Assembly (NCBI GenBank): GCA_002748505.1
Contig: PDSN01000041.1
Location: 1-29,547 of the forward strand
DNA from: Gammaproteobacteria bacterium
GTDB taxonomy: Bacteria; Pseudomonadota; Gammaproteobacteria; Pseudomonadales; Halieaceae
Reading direction: 5' to 3'
Length of the DNA stretch: 29,547 bases
Part shown: piece after piece, positions 16,944 through 26,401 of the stretch
Layout: each line of letters opens with the position of its first letter
Numbering within the stretch: position 1 is the stretch's first letter
Position numbers and translations under genes: made by a program
The notes under the pieces: generated by a model
Seen by the model: the letters and a program-made list of their open reading frames with translations, nothing else
What the model was told of the DNA's origin: nothing
Database searches by the model: none

Positions 16944-17046
16944 TTGTCCGTTATGCGCTGCTTTGGCTACAGTTGGCTCTTATAACAACATGTTACCATT
17001 TTCTTCGTGGCCGACGGGCCGAAGCCAGCTGCTTTCCCAGATTGTT

Positions 17047-17919
17047 TCAAGTCTCCCCTGTCACTTCTTTACGGAAGTTTTTAAGGCGCTCATCAATGAG
17101 GTCGATATGCTTTTGCAGACGGGCTCGATCACTTAAATAAAACGAGCGATTCTGCACGGCCTTGCTAAGCGCTCTCGCATTGAGTTTTGCTTTCAAGCTA
17201 TTGATGGTGTTTTTCAAAAAAGCATCGGAACTGGCGGCATAGATGGGCTTGAGTCGCACTGGCTCATAGGGTTGTCCGATGGCTTCGCCCCAGTCCTGCC
17301 ATTTAAAGGCGTTGATGTGAGGCATGGCACTGATAGGTAACCAGGGAATGCCGAAGGCGTCGGCAATGATTGCACCGTGTAGTGATTCGCTAATAACGTG
17401 TTCCGACGAAATCAGTTCTTGCACCACAGAGATAGGATCATCTGCGCGTGGGTCAACATAGTTAAAGCCGCAGGTTTTGGCGATATTTTCCCAGTAACCG
17501 CTTTTGGCGGTATCGCAGTGCATGATTAGGGTGTATTTGTGTTTTGGATCGGGTCGCTCGATAAATCGAGTGAGCATAATGGCTGGGTCGTTAATGCCGA
17601 TTTCCGGTGCGAGCCCAATTGCGGTGGCGGACTTTGGGCCGCGCACAAAATGGATGCGAAATCGTTCATCCAGCTCGGGTTTGTGATAATAGCCCACGCC
17701 GGACCCCAGCACATGTTTGACGGGATGCGGTGGGATGCGGTGATCCAGTACCGTGCCGATGCCGTAAATAATGGCAGCCTCGCGGTTGTTCTGCGCCAGA
17801 TATTCATCGCCGTGGGCACAGAAGCCGTCGACGATGCCGGGCAGCAGTTTCGGGTACAGCCAGGCGTTTAAATCATCGCCGAAGTTTTTTTCATCATTGT
17901 GGTAGTAGCACAGTTTCAT
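17047..17919 (-). CDS. Polysaccharide pyruvyl transferase family protein
   Basis: A 290-residue protein of the family that includes ExoV and CsaB, which add pyruvate ketals to sugars of exopolysaccharides or cell-wall polymers from phosphoenolpyruvate. The family start YYHNDEKNFGDDLNAWLYPKLL, the central IYGIGTVL, HVLGSGVGYYHKP and FVRGPKSA, and the C-terminal VISESLHGAIIADAFGIPW are all recognisable. It is cytoplasmic, without signal or membrane segments. The start is 7 bases after the sulfotransferase stop, so it is the last gene of the minus-strand operon. It converges with the hydrolase gene across a 103-base gap with no clear terminator. The acceptor sugar is unknown. Confidence 0.85.
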   Translation of the reverse strand: MKLCYYHNDEKNFGDDLNAWLYPKLLPGIVDGFCAHGDEYLAQNNREAAIIYGIGTVLDHRIPPHPVKHVLGSGVGYYHKPELDERFRIHFVRGPKSATAIGLAPEIGINDPAIMLTRFIERPDPKHKYTLIMHCDTAKSGYWENIAKTCGFNYVDPRADDPISVVQELISSEHVISESLHGAIIADAFGIPWLPISAMPHINAFKWQDWGEAIGQPYEPVRLKPIYAASSDAFLKNTINSLKAKLNARALSKAVQNRSFYLSDRARLQKHIDLIDERLKNFRKEVTGET

Positions 17920-17926
17920 GATGTCG

Positions 17927-18718
17927 TTACTCGCCCTGCATGTTGTTGTCGTTGATCAGTTCAGGGTAATAGCTGCGGATAAAACGCTCGCAGTTCTGCC
18001 AGACTTTGGCCTTAAGATAGTCATCATCAATATCACTGATAAACGACTCCTTACTAGCCTGGCTGTTGCTCACGCGGTCGATCAGACTGCCGCGTTTTAT
18101 ACCCAGAAAATCAGTCATTTGATCAAGGCTTTGTGAAACATGCTCCGTTTTTAAATACAGGCAACGCTCCCTGGGCAAGTGTTGCTCCAGCAAGTCATAG
18201 TGCTCCTGATATTGACGCAAGTAAACGTCCAGCGGTGCCAGCTCGCGCTCTTGTAACAGAGCTTCTTGTTCGGGGTAGCGGTTTGCCTTTCGCATCCAAA
18301 AATATTGGCGATACTCTTCCCACTCCGGCGGTTTGACGCGATGGTGGAAGTTAATACGCGAGCGAATCCATTTATACGGGTCGCGCACGGTGACAATAAA
18401 TTTTGCCTGGGGAAACAGCTCAGCCAGTTCTTTAGCCACGTAAGCCATGGAATGGGTGGACTCCAACTCCAGCGAGAGCTTCTTGTCCCGCGCTTTGAGG
18501 AAATTGCAGATTTGTGCTGACGTGGTTTTGCCTTCTAAATACTGAATAATCGCATGGTTGGTATTTTGGATGTCTGGTTCGTGCTGTGTGGCGTAATTTT
18601 CCTCAAACATCGATGAAATGGAGGTGGTGGCCGTTTTTGCCGCGCCGATGCAATAACAGTGAAACCGCCTTGGCAGAAAGCGCAGCCCTTTGGTTCGCAA
18701 TGCGTTGTATATGTTCAT
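17927..18718 (-). CDS. Sulfotransferase
   Basis: A 263-residue PAPS-dependent sulfotransferase. The 5'-phosphosulfate loop is FHCYCIGAAKTATTSISSMF with K28, and the 3'-phosphate motif is KFIVTVRDPYKWIRSRINFH. It has no signal peptide. In a polysaccharide operon the likely product is a sulfated sugar, which is consistent with marine bacteria, but the acceptor cannot be read from sequence. Translation starts after a strong AAAGGAG. It lies between the flippase and the pyruvyl transferase in one operon. Confidence 0.83.
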   Translation of the reverse strand: MNIYNALRTKGLRFLPRRFHCYCIGAAKTATTSISSMFEENYATQHEPDIQNTNHAIIQYLEGKTTSAQICNFLKARDKKLSLELESTHSMAYVAKELAELFPQAKFIVTVRDPYKWIRSRINFHHRVKPPEWEEYRQYFWMRKANRYPEQEALLQERELAPLDVYLRQYQEHYDLLEQHLPRERCLYLKTEHVSQSLDQMTDFLGIKRGSLIDRVSNSQASKESFISDIDDDYLKAKVWQNCERFIRSYYPELINDNNMQGE

Positions 18719-18745
18719 GGAAATCTCCTTTGCAGATAAGTCGAC

Positions 18746-20206
18746 TCAGGCTTTGCCCTGTACAGGTGCTTTACGTATGCGGGCAAGCCTTAGCAGTTCG
18801 TCCAGTAGCTCGTGTTCAGACAGTATCAGTGCAGCAAACCAGCCTATCGCACTGATCAGCAGAAGCATTGCGAATTGAACTATCAAAACATCGCTCGCTG
18901 CTAGAACAAAAGGTCGCGCAATAATTGTTGGCACTATGGCGAAGAGCAAGCACGGTATATTGGCCAGAGCGATTGTTGCCATTTCTCTAAGAGATACGCC
19001 CACAACCCGGCGCAATACCGCCAGGTACATCAGGGTGCGCACCGCAACCATCGCCGAGACCAGTATGGTGATGTCGTAGATCGTGCCAAAAATGCCTGCT
19101 ATCACTAAAAGAAGTACCTGTAACAGGTTAAAAGCAAGGGCAGTTTTCATATTGGCTTTGGGCGTGCCGTTGGCGATTAACAAAGCGTCAATAAATATTA
19201 CCGGCGGTATGCACATAAAGCCTATACAGAGAATTCTAGTCAGGGGGATAGCGGGGCCCCATTGATCGCCGTACAGGGTTAAGATGACGGTGTCAGTATG
19301 AATGAGCAAAAACGCAAAAAATGGCCACGCCAGGGCAAAAGCGTAGTGGCAGGTCTTGTAATAGGCGTCAAGCAGCAGGCTCTGCATGTGGTTAAGCCCG
19401 GAATACAGCGGCAGCACTATTGGTCGGATGGCACTGGCGAAAATCATATCAAACAGCTTGGTGGCACCTTCGGCACGGGAGAAAAAGCCCAGCAGTGTCG
19501 CGCCCATGGCACGGGTGATGATGACGTTTTTTGCGGTATCTGAAAAATGCGTAATGATATTGGTGATGCCCACCACAGAGCCAAAGGCGAGAATATGCCT
19601 GGCGCCTTTCAAGTTAAACCGCAGGGACACATTGTCTGTCTTTACCAGGGAGGCGAGAATCGCCGTAAGCAGGGTTTCGGTAATAGCGCCGTAGGCAAGG
19701 CAGAGATAGCCGTGTCCCTGATACGCAGTGGCCAGCGTTACCGCCATCCCCGCCAGGGTAGTGACAATACCGATGCCTGCGGTAATGTGAAACTTCAGTG
19801 CCTTGCGCAGCAGCGCCATGGCAATCGCACCAAAGGGAATAATAAAAAAGTTGATCGATAACAGTTGTACCAGCAGCTTTACCTTGGGTTCATCTACCAG
19901 TTGCGCCGCCCAGGGCGCGCTTAATAACAGCAGAGCGCCGAGCCCCCAGGAAATAAACACACTTAAGGTGAAGGATGTTTCCACCTTGTCTTTGGTCAGT
20001 TGTCTTTCCTGGATGAGGTATTGGTTAAAACCGAAGTCCCGAAATAAATGCGCCAGCGCCACCATGGAAAAGCCAGCGGTGTAAATACCAATATCTTCGG
20101 GTGTTAACAGGCGCGCCAGTATCAGGGTCGATACAAACTGCAAGCCCAGGGTCATATAGCGTGCGACTATACTCAGACTAACGGATGAATGTGTGGACAG
20201 ACTCAT
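18746..20206 (-). CDS. Polysaccharide flippase (Wzx/MOP superfamily)
   Basis: A 486-residue membrane protein with about 12-14 hydrophobic segments and no soluble domain, typical of MOP-superfamily flippases that carry undecaprenyl-linked repeat units across the inner membrane. The N-terminus (SLSIVARYMTLGLQFVSTLILARLLTPEDIGIYTAGFSM) matches the WzxC/AmsL group of 'lipopolysaccharide biosynthesis' transporters. It sits between the dihaem protein and the sulfotransferase, about 22 bases from the former. With the O-ligase/polymerase-like gene it suggests a Wzx/Wzy-type export route. Confidence 0.88.
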   Translation of the reverse strand: MSLSTHSSVSLSIVARYMTLGLQFVSTLILARLLTPEDIGIYTAGFSMVALAHLFRDFGFNQYLIQERQLTKDKVETSFTLSVFISWGLGALLLLSAPWAAQLVDEPKVKLLVQLLSINFFIIPFGAIAMALLRKALKFHITAGIGIVTTLAGMAVTLATAYQGHGYLCLAYGAITETLLTAILASLVKTDNVSLRFNLKGARHILAFGSVVGITNIITHFSDTAKNVIITRAMGATLLGFFSRAEGATKLFDMIFASAIRPIVLPLYSGLNHMQSLLLDAYYKTCHYAFALAWPFFAFLLIHTDTVILTLYGDQWGPAIPLTRILCIGFMCIPPVIFIDALLIANGTPKANMKTALAFNLLQVLLLVIAGIFGTIYDITILVSAMVAVRTLMYLAVLRRVVGVSLREMATIALANIPCLLFAIVPTIIARPFVLAASDVLIVQFAMLLLISAIGWFAALILSEHELLDELLRLARIRKAPVQGKA

Positions 20207-20228
20207 TCAGGTTTCTCATCTCTAATCA

Positions 20229-23200
20229 TTAGCGCGTGGCACCGCTATCCAGCCAGTCACCAAGCAGTTTTAACTCCCTGGTGGTCATGTTGGTGGGGTG
20301 ATTTGCACCGAAATCAATGTCGTTGTTGTAGGTGCTGTCGGTTCGCCCATCTGTTCGTTGGTTGGCAGCTTTCCAGTACAGTAAGCTCTCTCTGGCGTAC
20401 ATGGTATTGACGTATTTGCTGCTGTAGGGTTTTTGCAGACCAAAAGCGCGGTTGGGGTTAGCTGATTGCGAAAACCGTATTTTACGCTCATCTGGCACGT
20501 ATTTTTGCGCCCAGTCCAGCACCAGTTTGTTGTAATCACCAATGGGCACGTCGCTACTGTGACATTGGCCGCAGCGTCGTTGTAACAGGGGCTTAATGTC
20601 TTTGGTAAACGTGGGCACCGGGCTTGCGTCAAGCAGTCGCTTGGGCGTGGCGGTAAAGGCCAAGGATTGTTCGTAGGGACGCCCTTTTTTACCGTGCAAA
20701 TGACAGCCTGTACAGACTCGTTTTTCGCCGGGACGTAAAGACTGTGGAACCTGATCGCGCTTGATCGCGCGGCCATTGGCATCCAGACCCACCATGAGAT
20801 AGGGGACGTCACAAGGCAGTTGCACGGTAAAGGATTTATCTTCAAGTAGAGGCGCGTCGCCTAACAGGGCCAGACGGTGACCGGTGTGGTTGAACGGGTT
20901 ATCGCGTTTGCTGGCCAGTGGCAGCACTTTATAAAAGCGAATGGCGGCCAGTTCATCGTGGGATAAACCGTGAATTTCTGCACCGTTGTTGGAGGTAACG
21001 CCGAAATTATTGTTGAATCTGTAGCCCTTGTAGTTGTGAGCATCGGTACTGCCAGCATCCGAACTTGTCGCTACGCAGCTGCCATCGGCGGTATTGCTTA
21101 GCTCGGGCATCGCAACCTGCCGTGGGCGGATGCTGCGCGCACCGAATTCGTGCCATTCGGGCAGGTCCGCGATTTTGCGGAGATCGCCCATCCGCGTGCT
21201 GGGAATACGCGTGGTTTTGTAGATACCCACGTCACAGCCAATATCATTTACCAGTTTTTCGGGGGTTTTCGGCACGCTGGCCGAAATGGATGAGCACTGG
21301 CCGCGACCTACCGATAACAGCAATTGATTGTCTGCGGTGCCTTCTGGCCAGCCCACTTTACCCAGGTACTTGCCATCGGGGCCTTTTAAGGAGTTGCTGT
21401 CTTCCGAAGTGGACCAGGTGGCTGCGCTGTAGAGACCGCGCGGGATAAAATCCGGCGCTGGACCTTCGATATGGCTTTCTTCCAGTGGCCAGCACACGAC
21501 ATCGCCCAGTCCCAAATTGTTGGCGCGATAGTAATTTACCGTGCACAGGTCGTCGTTGGCGCGCTGACCCAAAAAGTGCAGGGCTTTAATGGTTTGGCTT
21601 TTGGGATTGGAACCTTTCAGGCGATTTTTATGGGCGCCGAGCAGTGCCCTGAAGTCGCCACCGCGGCGATCCGTAGCCATAATATTCCAAAAATTGGCGA
21701 TGGTGCCGGGCCAATTCACGCTGCCGTTATTGTGCACATAGGCTAGGTTGTGGCTGGTCCAGTGCGAACTGTAGGCCACTTCCCCGTTGCTCATCACAAA
21801 GGGGTGTATAGCGCCGGTGACTTCGTGTGGGCTGATGTCGACGACCTCTGTGCCGTCGGCTTTGGCAATAAACAGACGCGGCTCTACCGGGTGGGGGTTA
21901 ATCCGGTGCAGTTTTGGTGGGTAGATAGGGTTGCGCGTGGAGGCGAACATGATCTTGCCATCGGGCAGCCACGCGGGGCTGATGTCGATATTGTTACCCT
22001 GATGTGGCCAGGCTTTCAGGCTTTCGCTCGCAATGTCGTAGATATGAATACGTGCCTTGGCATTGACGCCGTTAAGCTGACGGTTGGGGTAGCCTTTGTC
22101 CTGTGGCCACGGCGGGGCCAGTCCGTCGGAGCTGTACACTGAAAACGCGATTTTAGTGCCATCAAATGACACCATTGGATCAGCGGGTACGCAGGGTCTG
22201 GCTCGCTTCATGCAGTCGTAGATAACTTTTTCATCGCCGTTTGGCATACGGATGACCAGCTGTCCCGGCCCATTAAACTTGTCGTGAATGCGTCCTACTT
22301 CGGGCAGAGTATCCAGATAGTCCCACTTATTTGTGGTGTAGTTCCTGCCACTTTTGAGGGACACGCGGTGTGCAGTGTGTGTCCGTGGCACGCGCGTATA
22401 AACAATCGGGTAGCGCAGCTTGCCAGTGCCGACCGGCTTATCTTGCTGGGTCTGGCCCGGGGGAGTGTCGGCAACCAGCACCAGGTCGGTGTAGCCGGCA
22501 CCGCTACGGAGGGTCAGCCCGTCAATGGTCAGCAGGCCATCGCTGCCCACGGTGGCGGTACCATTTTGCTTGCCAAACCGCCACTGTATGGATTTGCCCC
22601 GAGTCATTGGAAAATGACGCACGTGGCGCGGTGTGAGAGAAAAACTTACTGTATCGGGCTGGTCGGGCAGGCCGTTGCCGATGTTTTTTGCGGCGGTGTA
22701 CTTAAGAGAAATGCGCAATTTACGGGTGCTATCGACCAGGTTTTCATAGTGCCAGCTGATGCCGCGATTGTGGTAGCCTGCATTGCTGCCATGATGATTG
22801 GCGCTGCTATTGGTAATGACAGGTAATACGCGATTGAGGCTGACATTTTGCTGATCATCCTGCCACGGTGATGCCAAAAATCGCCAGCTATTGCTGTTGG
22901 GCCTGGCGCCAGGGGGATACCACGCGAGGGAGCAGGAAATTTTGTGCCGCTCACATTGCTCGATAAAATCCGCATCAAAGCTGGCGGGGTCAGAGCTGCC
23001 GCTGTAATGGAAATGGATGTTCTGGGCTCTGCGCCATTGCTGCTTAAAGTCCACGCTTTGGAAAACACTTGTGCCCCACAGCGGGCCGAGGGCGTTGCGC
23101 CGGGTTTGCGCGTTCATCCAACCGCCATCGGCTTCGACAATGGCGATATCACTTTGATAGCGCGGCAAAATAAGCGCCTGATGCAGAACGCCTGTACCGC

Positions 23201-23837
23201 CCATGCCCCTGCCGCGCAGGTGTAAACCTTTGCTTAAATCCACTGCGCTGCCGTGGGTGCTGACCAGATAATCCACTGCTGCGGCGATCTGCGCGCCGTT
23301 ATAATTGCGCACCGCGCCCGTGTCGTTACCAGAATACACCCATTTCCCGCCGGGTTTACCCTGCCAGGACTGTTCGCGAGGCAGCAGATCGATAACTCCC
23401 TGAGCCGGGGTCAGGCTTTGTGCGCTGAGCTGTCGGTGGTCGGGGTTGGCATCGGTATCGTGCAGGGTAATGCGCACTCTAGCGGGTTTTTGCGCACTGA
23501 ATGCACTGCCGCGCGGCGTGACGTAGCTAAGTGGGTAGTCGAAATCATAGGGGCTGTAGTTGCTATTGCCGCCTTTTAAACGACAGTGAAACCATTGGTA
23601 GTTTTGTCCGTCGTGCCCCACTCGCACCCTGGGTGAGTCACAATTGATGGCTCGCGCCTTCTGTACAGGTCTGTCTCTGGTGGTGTCGTCGATGGTCAGA
23701 CTGCTGCCCTGGCGAATCTGTTTAAACTCTTCCCAGCGACTGGCCCAGGCATCGAAGGCGGTGGATCCCAACGCGCACAGCAGCAAGCCTGCCGCGACAG
23801 GCTTTAATACAGACGCTGCCTTAGAGGGCTTGTTCAT
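20229..23837 (-). CDS. Large exported dihaem c-type cytochrome with hydrolase-like and beta-propeller regions
   Basis: A 1,202-residue protein of unknown function. Residues about 8-33 form a signal peptide (AAGLLLCALGSTAFDAWA). The N-terminal third resembles an alpha/beta hydrolase, with LHLRGRGMGGTGVLH where the nucleophile elbow should be, but glycine replaces the serine. The middle has TolB/PD40-like propeller strands (MVSFDGTKIAFSVYS, PAWLPDGKIMFASTR). The C-terminal part resembles the hydrazine-synthase-alpha-like family (LMVGLDANGRAIKRDQVP...CTGCH), with two CxxCH haem sites at about 1042 and 1089. I take the ATG; a TTG precedes it by one codon. Its GAGG Shine-Dalgarno overlaps the glycosyltransferase stop. 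No PEP-CTERM tail is present. Presence of a cytochrome in a polysaccharide operon is unusual. Confidence 0.8.
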   Translation of the reverse strand: MNKPSKAASVLKPVAAGLLLCALGSTAFDAWASRWEEFKQIRQGSSLTIDDTTRDRPVQKARAINCDSPRVRVGHDGQNYQWFHCRLKGGNSNYSPYDFDYPLSYVTPRGSAFSAQKPARVRITLHDTDANPDHRQLSAQSLTPAQGVIDLLPREQSWQGKPGGKWVYSGNDTGAVRNYNGAQIAAAVDYLVSTHGSAVDLSKGLHLRGRGMGGTGVLHQALILPRYQSDIAIVEADGGWMNAQTRRNALGPLWGTSVFQSVDFKQQWRRAQNIHFHYSGSSDPASFDADFIEQCERHKISCSLAWYPPGARPNSNSWRFLASPWQDDQQNVSLNRVLPVITNSSANHHGSNAGYHNRGISWHYENLVDSTRKLRISLKYTAAKNIGNGLPDQPDTVSFSLTPRHVRHFPMTRGKSIQWRFGKQNGTATVGSDGLLTIDGLTLRSGAGYTDLVLVADTPPGQTQQDKPVGTGKLRYPIVYTRVPRTHTAHRVSLKSGRNYTTNKWDYLDTLPEVGRIHDKFNGPGQLVIRMPNGDEKVIYDCMKRARPCVPADPMVSFDGTKIAFSVYSSDGLAPPWPQDKGYPNRQLNGVNAKARIHIYDIASESLKAWPHQGNNIDISPAWLPDGKIMFASTRNPIYPPKLHRINPHPVEPRLFIAKADGTEVVDISPHEVTGAIHPFVMSNGEVAYSSHWTSHNLAYVHNNGSVNWPGTIANFWNIMATDRRGGDFRALLGAHKNRLKGSNPKSQTIKALHFLGQRANDDLCTVNYYRANNLGLGDVVCWPLEESHIEGPAPDFIPRGLYSAATWSTSEDSNSLKGPDGKYLGKVGWPEGTADNQLLLSVGRGQCSSISASVPKTPEKLVNDIGCDVGIYKTTRIPSTRMGDLRKIADLPEWHEFGARSIRPRQVAMPELSNTADGSCVATSSDAGSTDAHNYKGYRFNNNFGVTSNNGAEIHGLSHDELAAIRFYKVLPLASKRDNPFNHTGHRLALLGDAPLLEDKSFTVQLPCDVPYLMVGLDANGRAIKRDQVPQSLRPGEKRVCTGCHLHGKKGRPYEQSLAFTATPKRLLDASPVPTFTKDIKPLLQRRCGQCHSSDVPIGDYNKLVLDWAQKYVPDERKIRFSQSANPNRAFGLQKPYSSKYVNTMYARESLLYWKAANQRTDGRTDSTYNNDIDFGANHPTNMTTRELKLLGDWLDSGATR

Positions 23838-23849
23838 CAATCTGAAACC

Positions 23850-24830
23850 TCAGCGTTTTAGCCAGGCTTGTACACTGCGTAACAGGGCATAGAGGCCCCA
23901 CTTAAAAGTGGGTTGTGCGCCCCACGCCATGCGCGCTACTGCCGCCGCAGCGCGGGGAGATTGCGCCTGTTCCAATTCTTCGGTGAGCACTTTGCTATTG
24001 GCATTTAACGCGGCGCTGGCATACGACAGCGCGGGATCGGTTTTGCATACCGCCAGCAAATGCCAGTATACCGAGCCCTCCAGCAGGCGGCGGTTGACAT
24101 CTCCCACGGCCTTAGAGGCGGATTCTCTGCTGTGATTCATGGGCGCATTGTGCACCGAGCAGACAGTGGGTCTGAACAGGATGCCCTCGGCTTGATCGCA
24201 CAGGCGTACAAACAGGTCGACATCTTCGGCGTAGCGGGTTTCCAGCCAAAAACGCCCCGTTTTATCGAGCAGAGTTTTACGCGCGATGGTGATATTCAGG
24301 TGGGCGTAGTCGGGAAAGCTCAGCATTTGTGTCGCGTCGATGGCGTATACATCCAGCTCACTAAGTCGCTGACTTTCCTGTAAGGTAGCGCGCACCCGGC
24401 GAAAGCTGCTTTCATAAATTGTTCGATCCTCCGACACGGCTTTTTGGTCGCTGAAGAACAGATCCGCGCCGTTGCTTTTTAGTGCCGTAGCGGCGGTGGC
24501 GAGCAGGTCGTTGGCAATCCAGTAGTCGTCATCGTCGCAAAAGGCGATATATTCGCCTCGTGCCTGTTCAATACCCCAGTTGCGCACCGCAGAGGGCCCC
24601 ATGCGGTGACGGCTGTCACTGTTGGCAAAAATCAAGCGAAAACGTTTGCCAAGCTCTGCGGTCATGGCTGTGTAAGCCTCTGCCACATCGGCATCGGAGC
24701 CGTCGTCAATAATCACGACTTCGTAGTTGTCATAGGTCTGCTCAGCGATGCCCTGCAGACAGCGGCGCAGCCAGTCTACGCGGTTACGGGTGGGAACAAC
24801 GACGCTGAAAAACGGTGTTGTTTCAGTCAT
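23850..24830 (-). CDS. Glycosyltransferase family 2
   Basis: A 326-residue GT-A fold enzyme. The N-terminus FFSVVVPTRNRVDWLRRCLQGIAEQTYDNYEVVIIDDGSDAD is the standard family 2 nucleotide-sugar-binding start, and IAFCDDDDYW carries the acidic metal-binding motif. No membrane segments, so it acts on the cytoplasmic face. It follows the O-ligase gene by about 10 bases and its stop overlaps the ribosome-binding site of the dihaem protein gene. Donor and acceptor sugars cannot be told from sequence. Confidence 0.9.
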   Translation of the reverse strand: MTETTPFFSVVVPTRNRVDWLRRCLQGIAEQTYDNYEVVIIDDGSDADVAEAYTAMTAELGKRFRLIFANSDSRHRMGPSAVRNWGIEQARGEYIAFCDDDDYWIANDLLATAATALKSNGADLFFSDQKAVSEDRTIYESSFRRVRATLQESQRLSELDVYAIDATQMLSFPDYAHLNITIARKTLLDKTGRFWLETRYAEDVDLFVRLCDQAEGILFRPTVCSVHNAPMNHSRESASKAVGDVNRRLLEGSVYWHLLAVCKTDPALSYASAALNANSKVLTEELEQAQSPRAAAAVARMAWGAQPTFKWGLYALLRSVQAWLKR

Positions 24831-24839
24831 TTAATACGC

Positions 24840-26153
24840 TCACAAAGGTCTTGGGGCGTTACCTGTCCCAAATTTGGGGCGAGATAGCGCAGTGTTGGTT
24901 TCGGAGGCTGCCTGAGCTGTGGCGGTCTCTGGCCACAGGGTTTCCAGGCGCGCCGACATCAATACCGCAATGGCGATAATGTGCCAGGGCAGGTCAAAAT
25001 AGGACAGGCTTAAAAATGCCCCGCCGGACATATACGCGATCAATGACACTTGCAGCATGCGCGCCAGCATATTGGCATCGCTGTCGTGATGGGTTCGTTT
25101 GATGGTTTGACTTAGATTGCGCCAGGTCAGAGCCAAAATCAGCAGGAACATGACCAACCCGGGCCAGCCGTGGTCGGCAATGATAGAGAAGTAGATACTG
25201 TGCGCCACGTAAACCCACTGGGGGTACGGCGCATAAACCGCAAAGGTTTCTTTTGACCAGGACTGCAGGCCGCCGCCGGTAATGCGGTCGTCGGCAATAT
25301 TCATGCTGTATTGCCAGGAGTTAATACGCTGCATGGCCGAGACGTCCTGCTCGTAGTTGGTGATGGTGTCCATGCGTTCGTGCCAGCTCTCTGGCATCAA
25401 TGGAACAAATACTGTGATTGCGACAAGCATCAGCGCGCCGGTAATGAGTTTGCTCTTGGACTTTAGCCAGAAGAATCCCCCTACGGCGATCAGAGTTATC
25501 AACGCGCCGCGCGATTGCGAACCCAGCGCTGCGGCGAGGCTGAGCACAATTGCCACGGGCATACCGCGTTTGACCCATATGTTTGGCGTTACTTTACGCA
25601 GATAAAACATCAGCGGGACAATCATCAAAATCGCCACCGCCAAGGCGTTGTTTTCAGAGATGTTAGTGTAGGGAGGGCCGTACACGCGAAAAGCACCGCC
25701 GGTTGCTATGGTGAAAACGCCGCCTTTGACGCTGAAAAAGCCAATTGAACCGACGATGACCCAAATCAGTAAATTGAGTTTGCGGGCATCGGTCATCAGC
25801 ATGATGGTCATAAAGGTGACGACCTGAATTTTGAGGATCTGAATGTACATCTCCAGGGCGCGATCGGGATAGACGGCATTGAGGGTGGTAATACCCATCC
25901 ACAGCACAAACAACACCCATACGAAGGTTGTGGCATTTAACGGCACAGTTTGGCGTTCTTTGCACGCCAGGAAGGACAAAAACAAACAGCCGGCGATAAT
26001 TGCTGCAAAGGGCATGGATTGGGCAAAACCCCACGCCAGGCGGTGGGGATTCATGTAGCTGACCCAGGACCACATCAAGATGCCCACGTAGGCATGGCGG
26101 AAGATAAATGGCAAGCTGCCAAATACCAACAGTGTGACGATAATGTCTCTCAT
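24840..26153 (-). CDS. Putative O-glycosylation/O-antigen ligase, exosortase A system-associated
   Basis: A polytopic membrane protein of about 437 residues with roughly ten hydrophobic segments, related to the Wzy/WaaL O-antigen polymerase-ligase group. The N-terminus MRDIIVTLLVFGSLPFIFRHAYVGILMWSWVSYMNPHRLAWGFA matches the type of protein found next to exosortase A loci. A long periplasmic loop (about YEQDVSAMQRINSWQYSM to IYFSIIADHGWPG) holds the region typical of the ligase active site. I start at the ATG giving MRDIIVT; a longer frame from 26228 adds 25 non-hydrophobic residues. It is first in the minus-strand operon. Whether it polymerises repeat units or ligates them to a carrier cannot be decided here. 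Confidence 0.87.
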   Translation of the reverse strand: MRDIIVTLLVFGSLPFIFRHAYVGILMWSWVSYMNPHRLAWGFAQSMPFAAIIAGCLFLSFLACKERQTVPLNATTFVWVLFVLWMGITTLNAVYPDRALEMYIQILKIQVVTFMTIMLMTDARKLNLLIWVIVGSIGFFSVKGGVFTIATGGAFRVYGPPYTNISENNALAVAILMIVPLMFYLRKVTPNIWVKRGMPVAIVLSLAAALGSQSRGALITLIAVGGFFWLKSKSKLITGALMLVAITVFVPLMPESWHERMDTITNYEQDVSAMQRINSWQYSMNIADDRITGGGLQSWSKETFAVYAPYPQWVYVAHSIYFSIIADHGWPGLVMFLLILALTWRNLSQTIKRTHHDSDANMLARMLQVSLIAYMSGGAFLSLSYFDLPWHIIAIAVLMSARLETLWPETATAQAASETNTALSRPKFGTGNAPRPL

Positions 26154-26285
26154 GTTTGGGCTCTTAGAGGGTGCTGGCGGTTTCAACACGAAAACCGATG
26201 TGGGGCAGATGGTGTTGAAATCGCGCAAGATTTAACATTCGGGGACTAGGGTAACGGTATTCAGGTTACAGGTCGAGGCGGCTGG

Positions 26286-26301
26286 TGTGACATATTACAC
26301 A
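26286..26301 (+). promoter_or_regulatory. Candidate CRP/Vfr-type operator in the divergent promoter region
   Basis: TGTGACATATTACACA matches the CRP-family consensus TGTGA-N6-TCACA at nine of ten half-site positions. It is centred about 70.5 bases upstream of the start predicted from the TATAAT at 26352, a spacing that fits activation on the correct face of the helix. It also lies upstream of the divergent O-ligase gene, so it could serve both. Support is by consensus only. Confidence 0.35.
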
Positions 26302-26351
26302 TTGCTTGCGTTCGGGTGGGTAAATGAGGGTGTTTCACGGTTTCTTGGGGT

Positions 26352-26357
26352 TATAAT
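26352..26357 (+). promoter_or_regulatory. Consensus -10 box of acyl-AMP ligase promoter
   Basis: A perfect TATAAT stands 45 bases before the ATG of the ligase gene. No good -35 box is at the expected distance (GGTGTT with 17-base spacing), which would fit an activator-dependent promoter such as one using the CRP-like site upstream. Confidence 0.45.
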
Positions 26358-26401
26358 TCGCTGCGCTTTCGGTGTTGCGATAGGATAGGAAGGAAAGATT
26401 T

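Noticed and set aside
17003..17024. CTTC/GGCC hairpin in the gap between the hydrolase and pyruvyl transferase genes as a terminator
   Set aside because: The stem is bulged and not followed by a T-run on either strand.
20229..23837. Naming the large dihaem protein a hydrazine synthase subunit
   Set aside because: Only the region around CTGCH resembles that family; no other subunits or anammox genes are present, and the N-terminal third is different.
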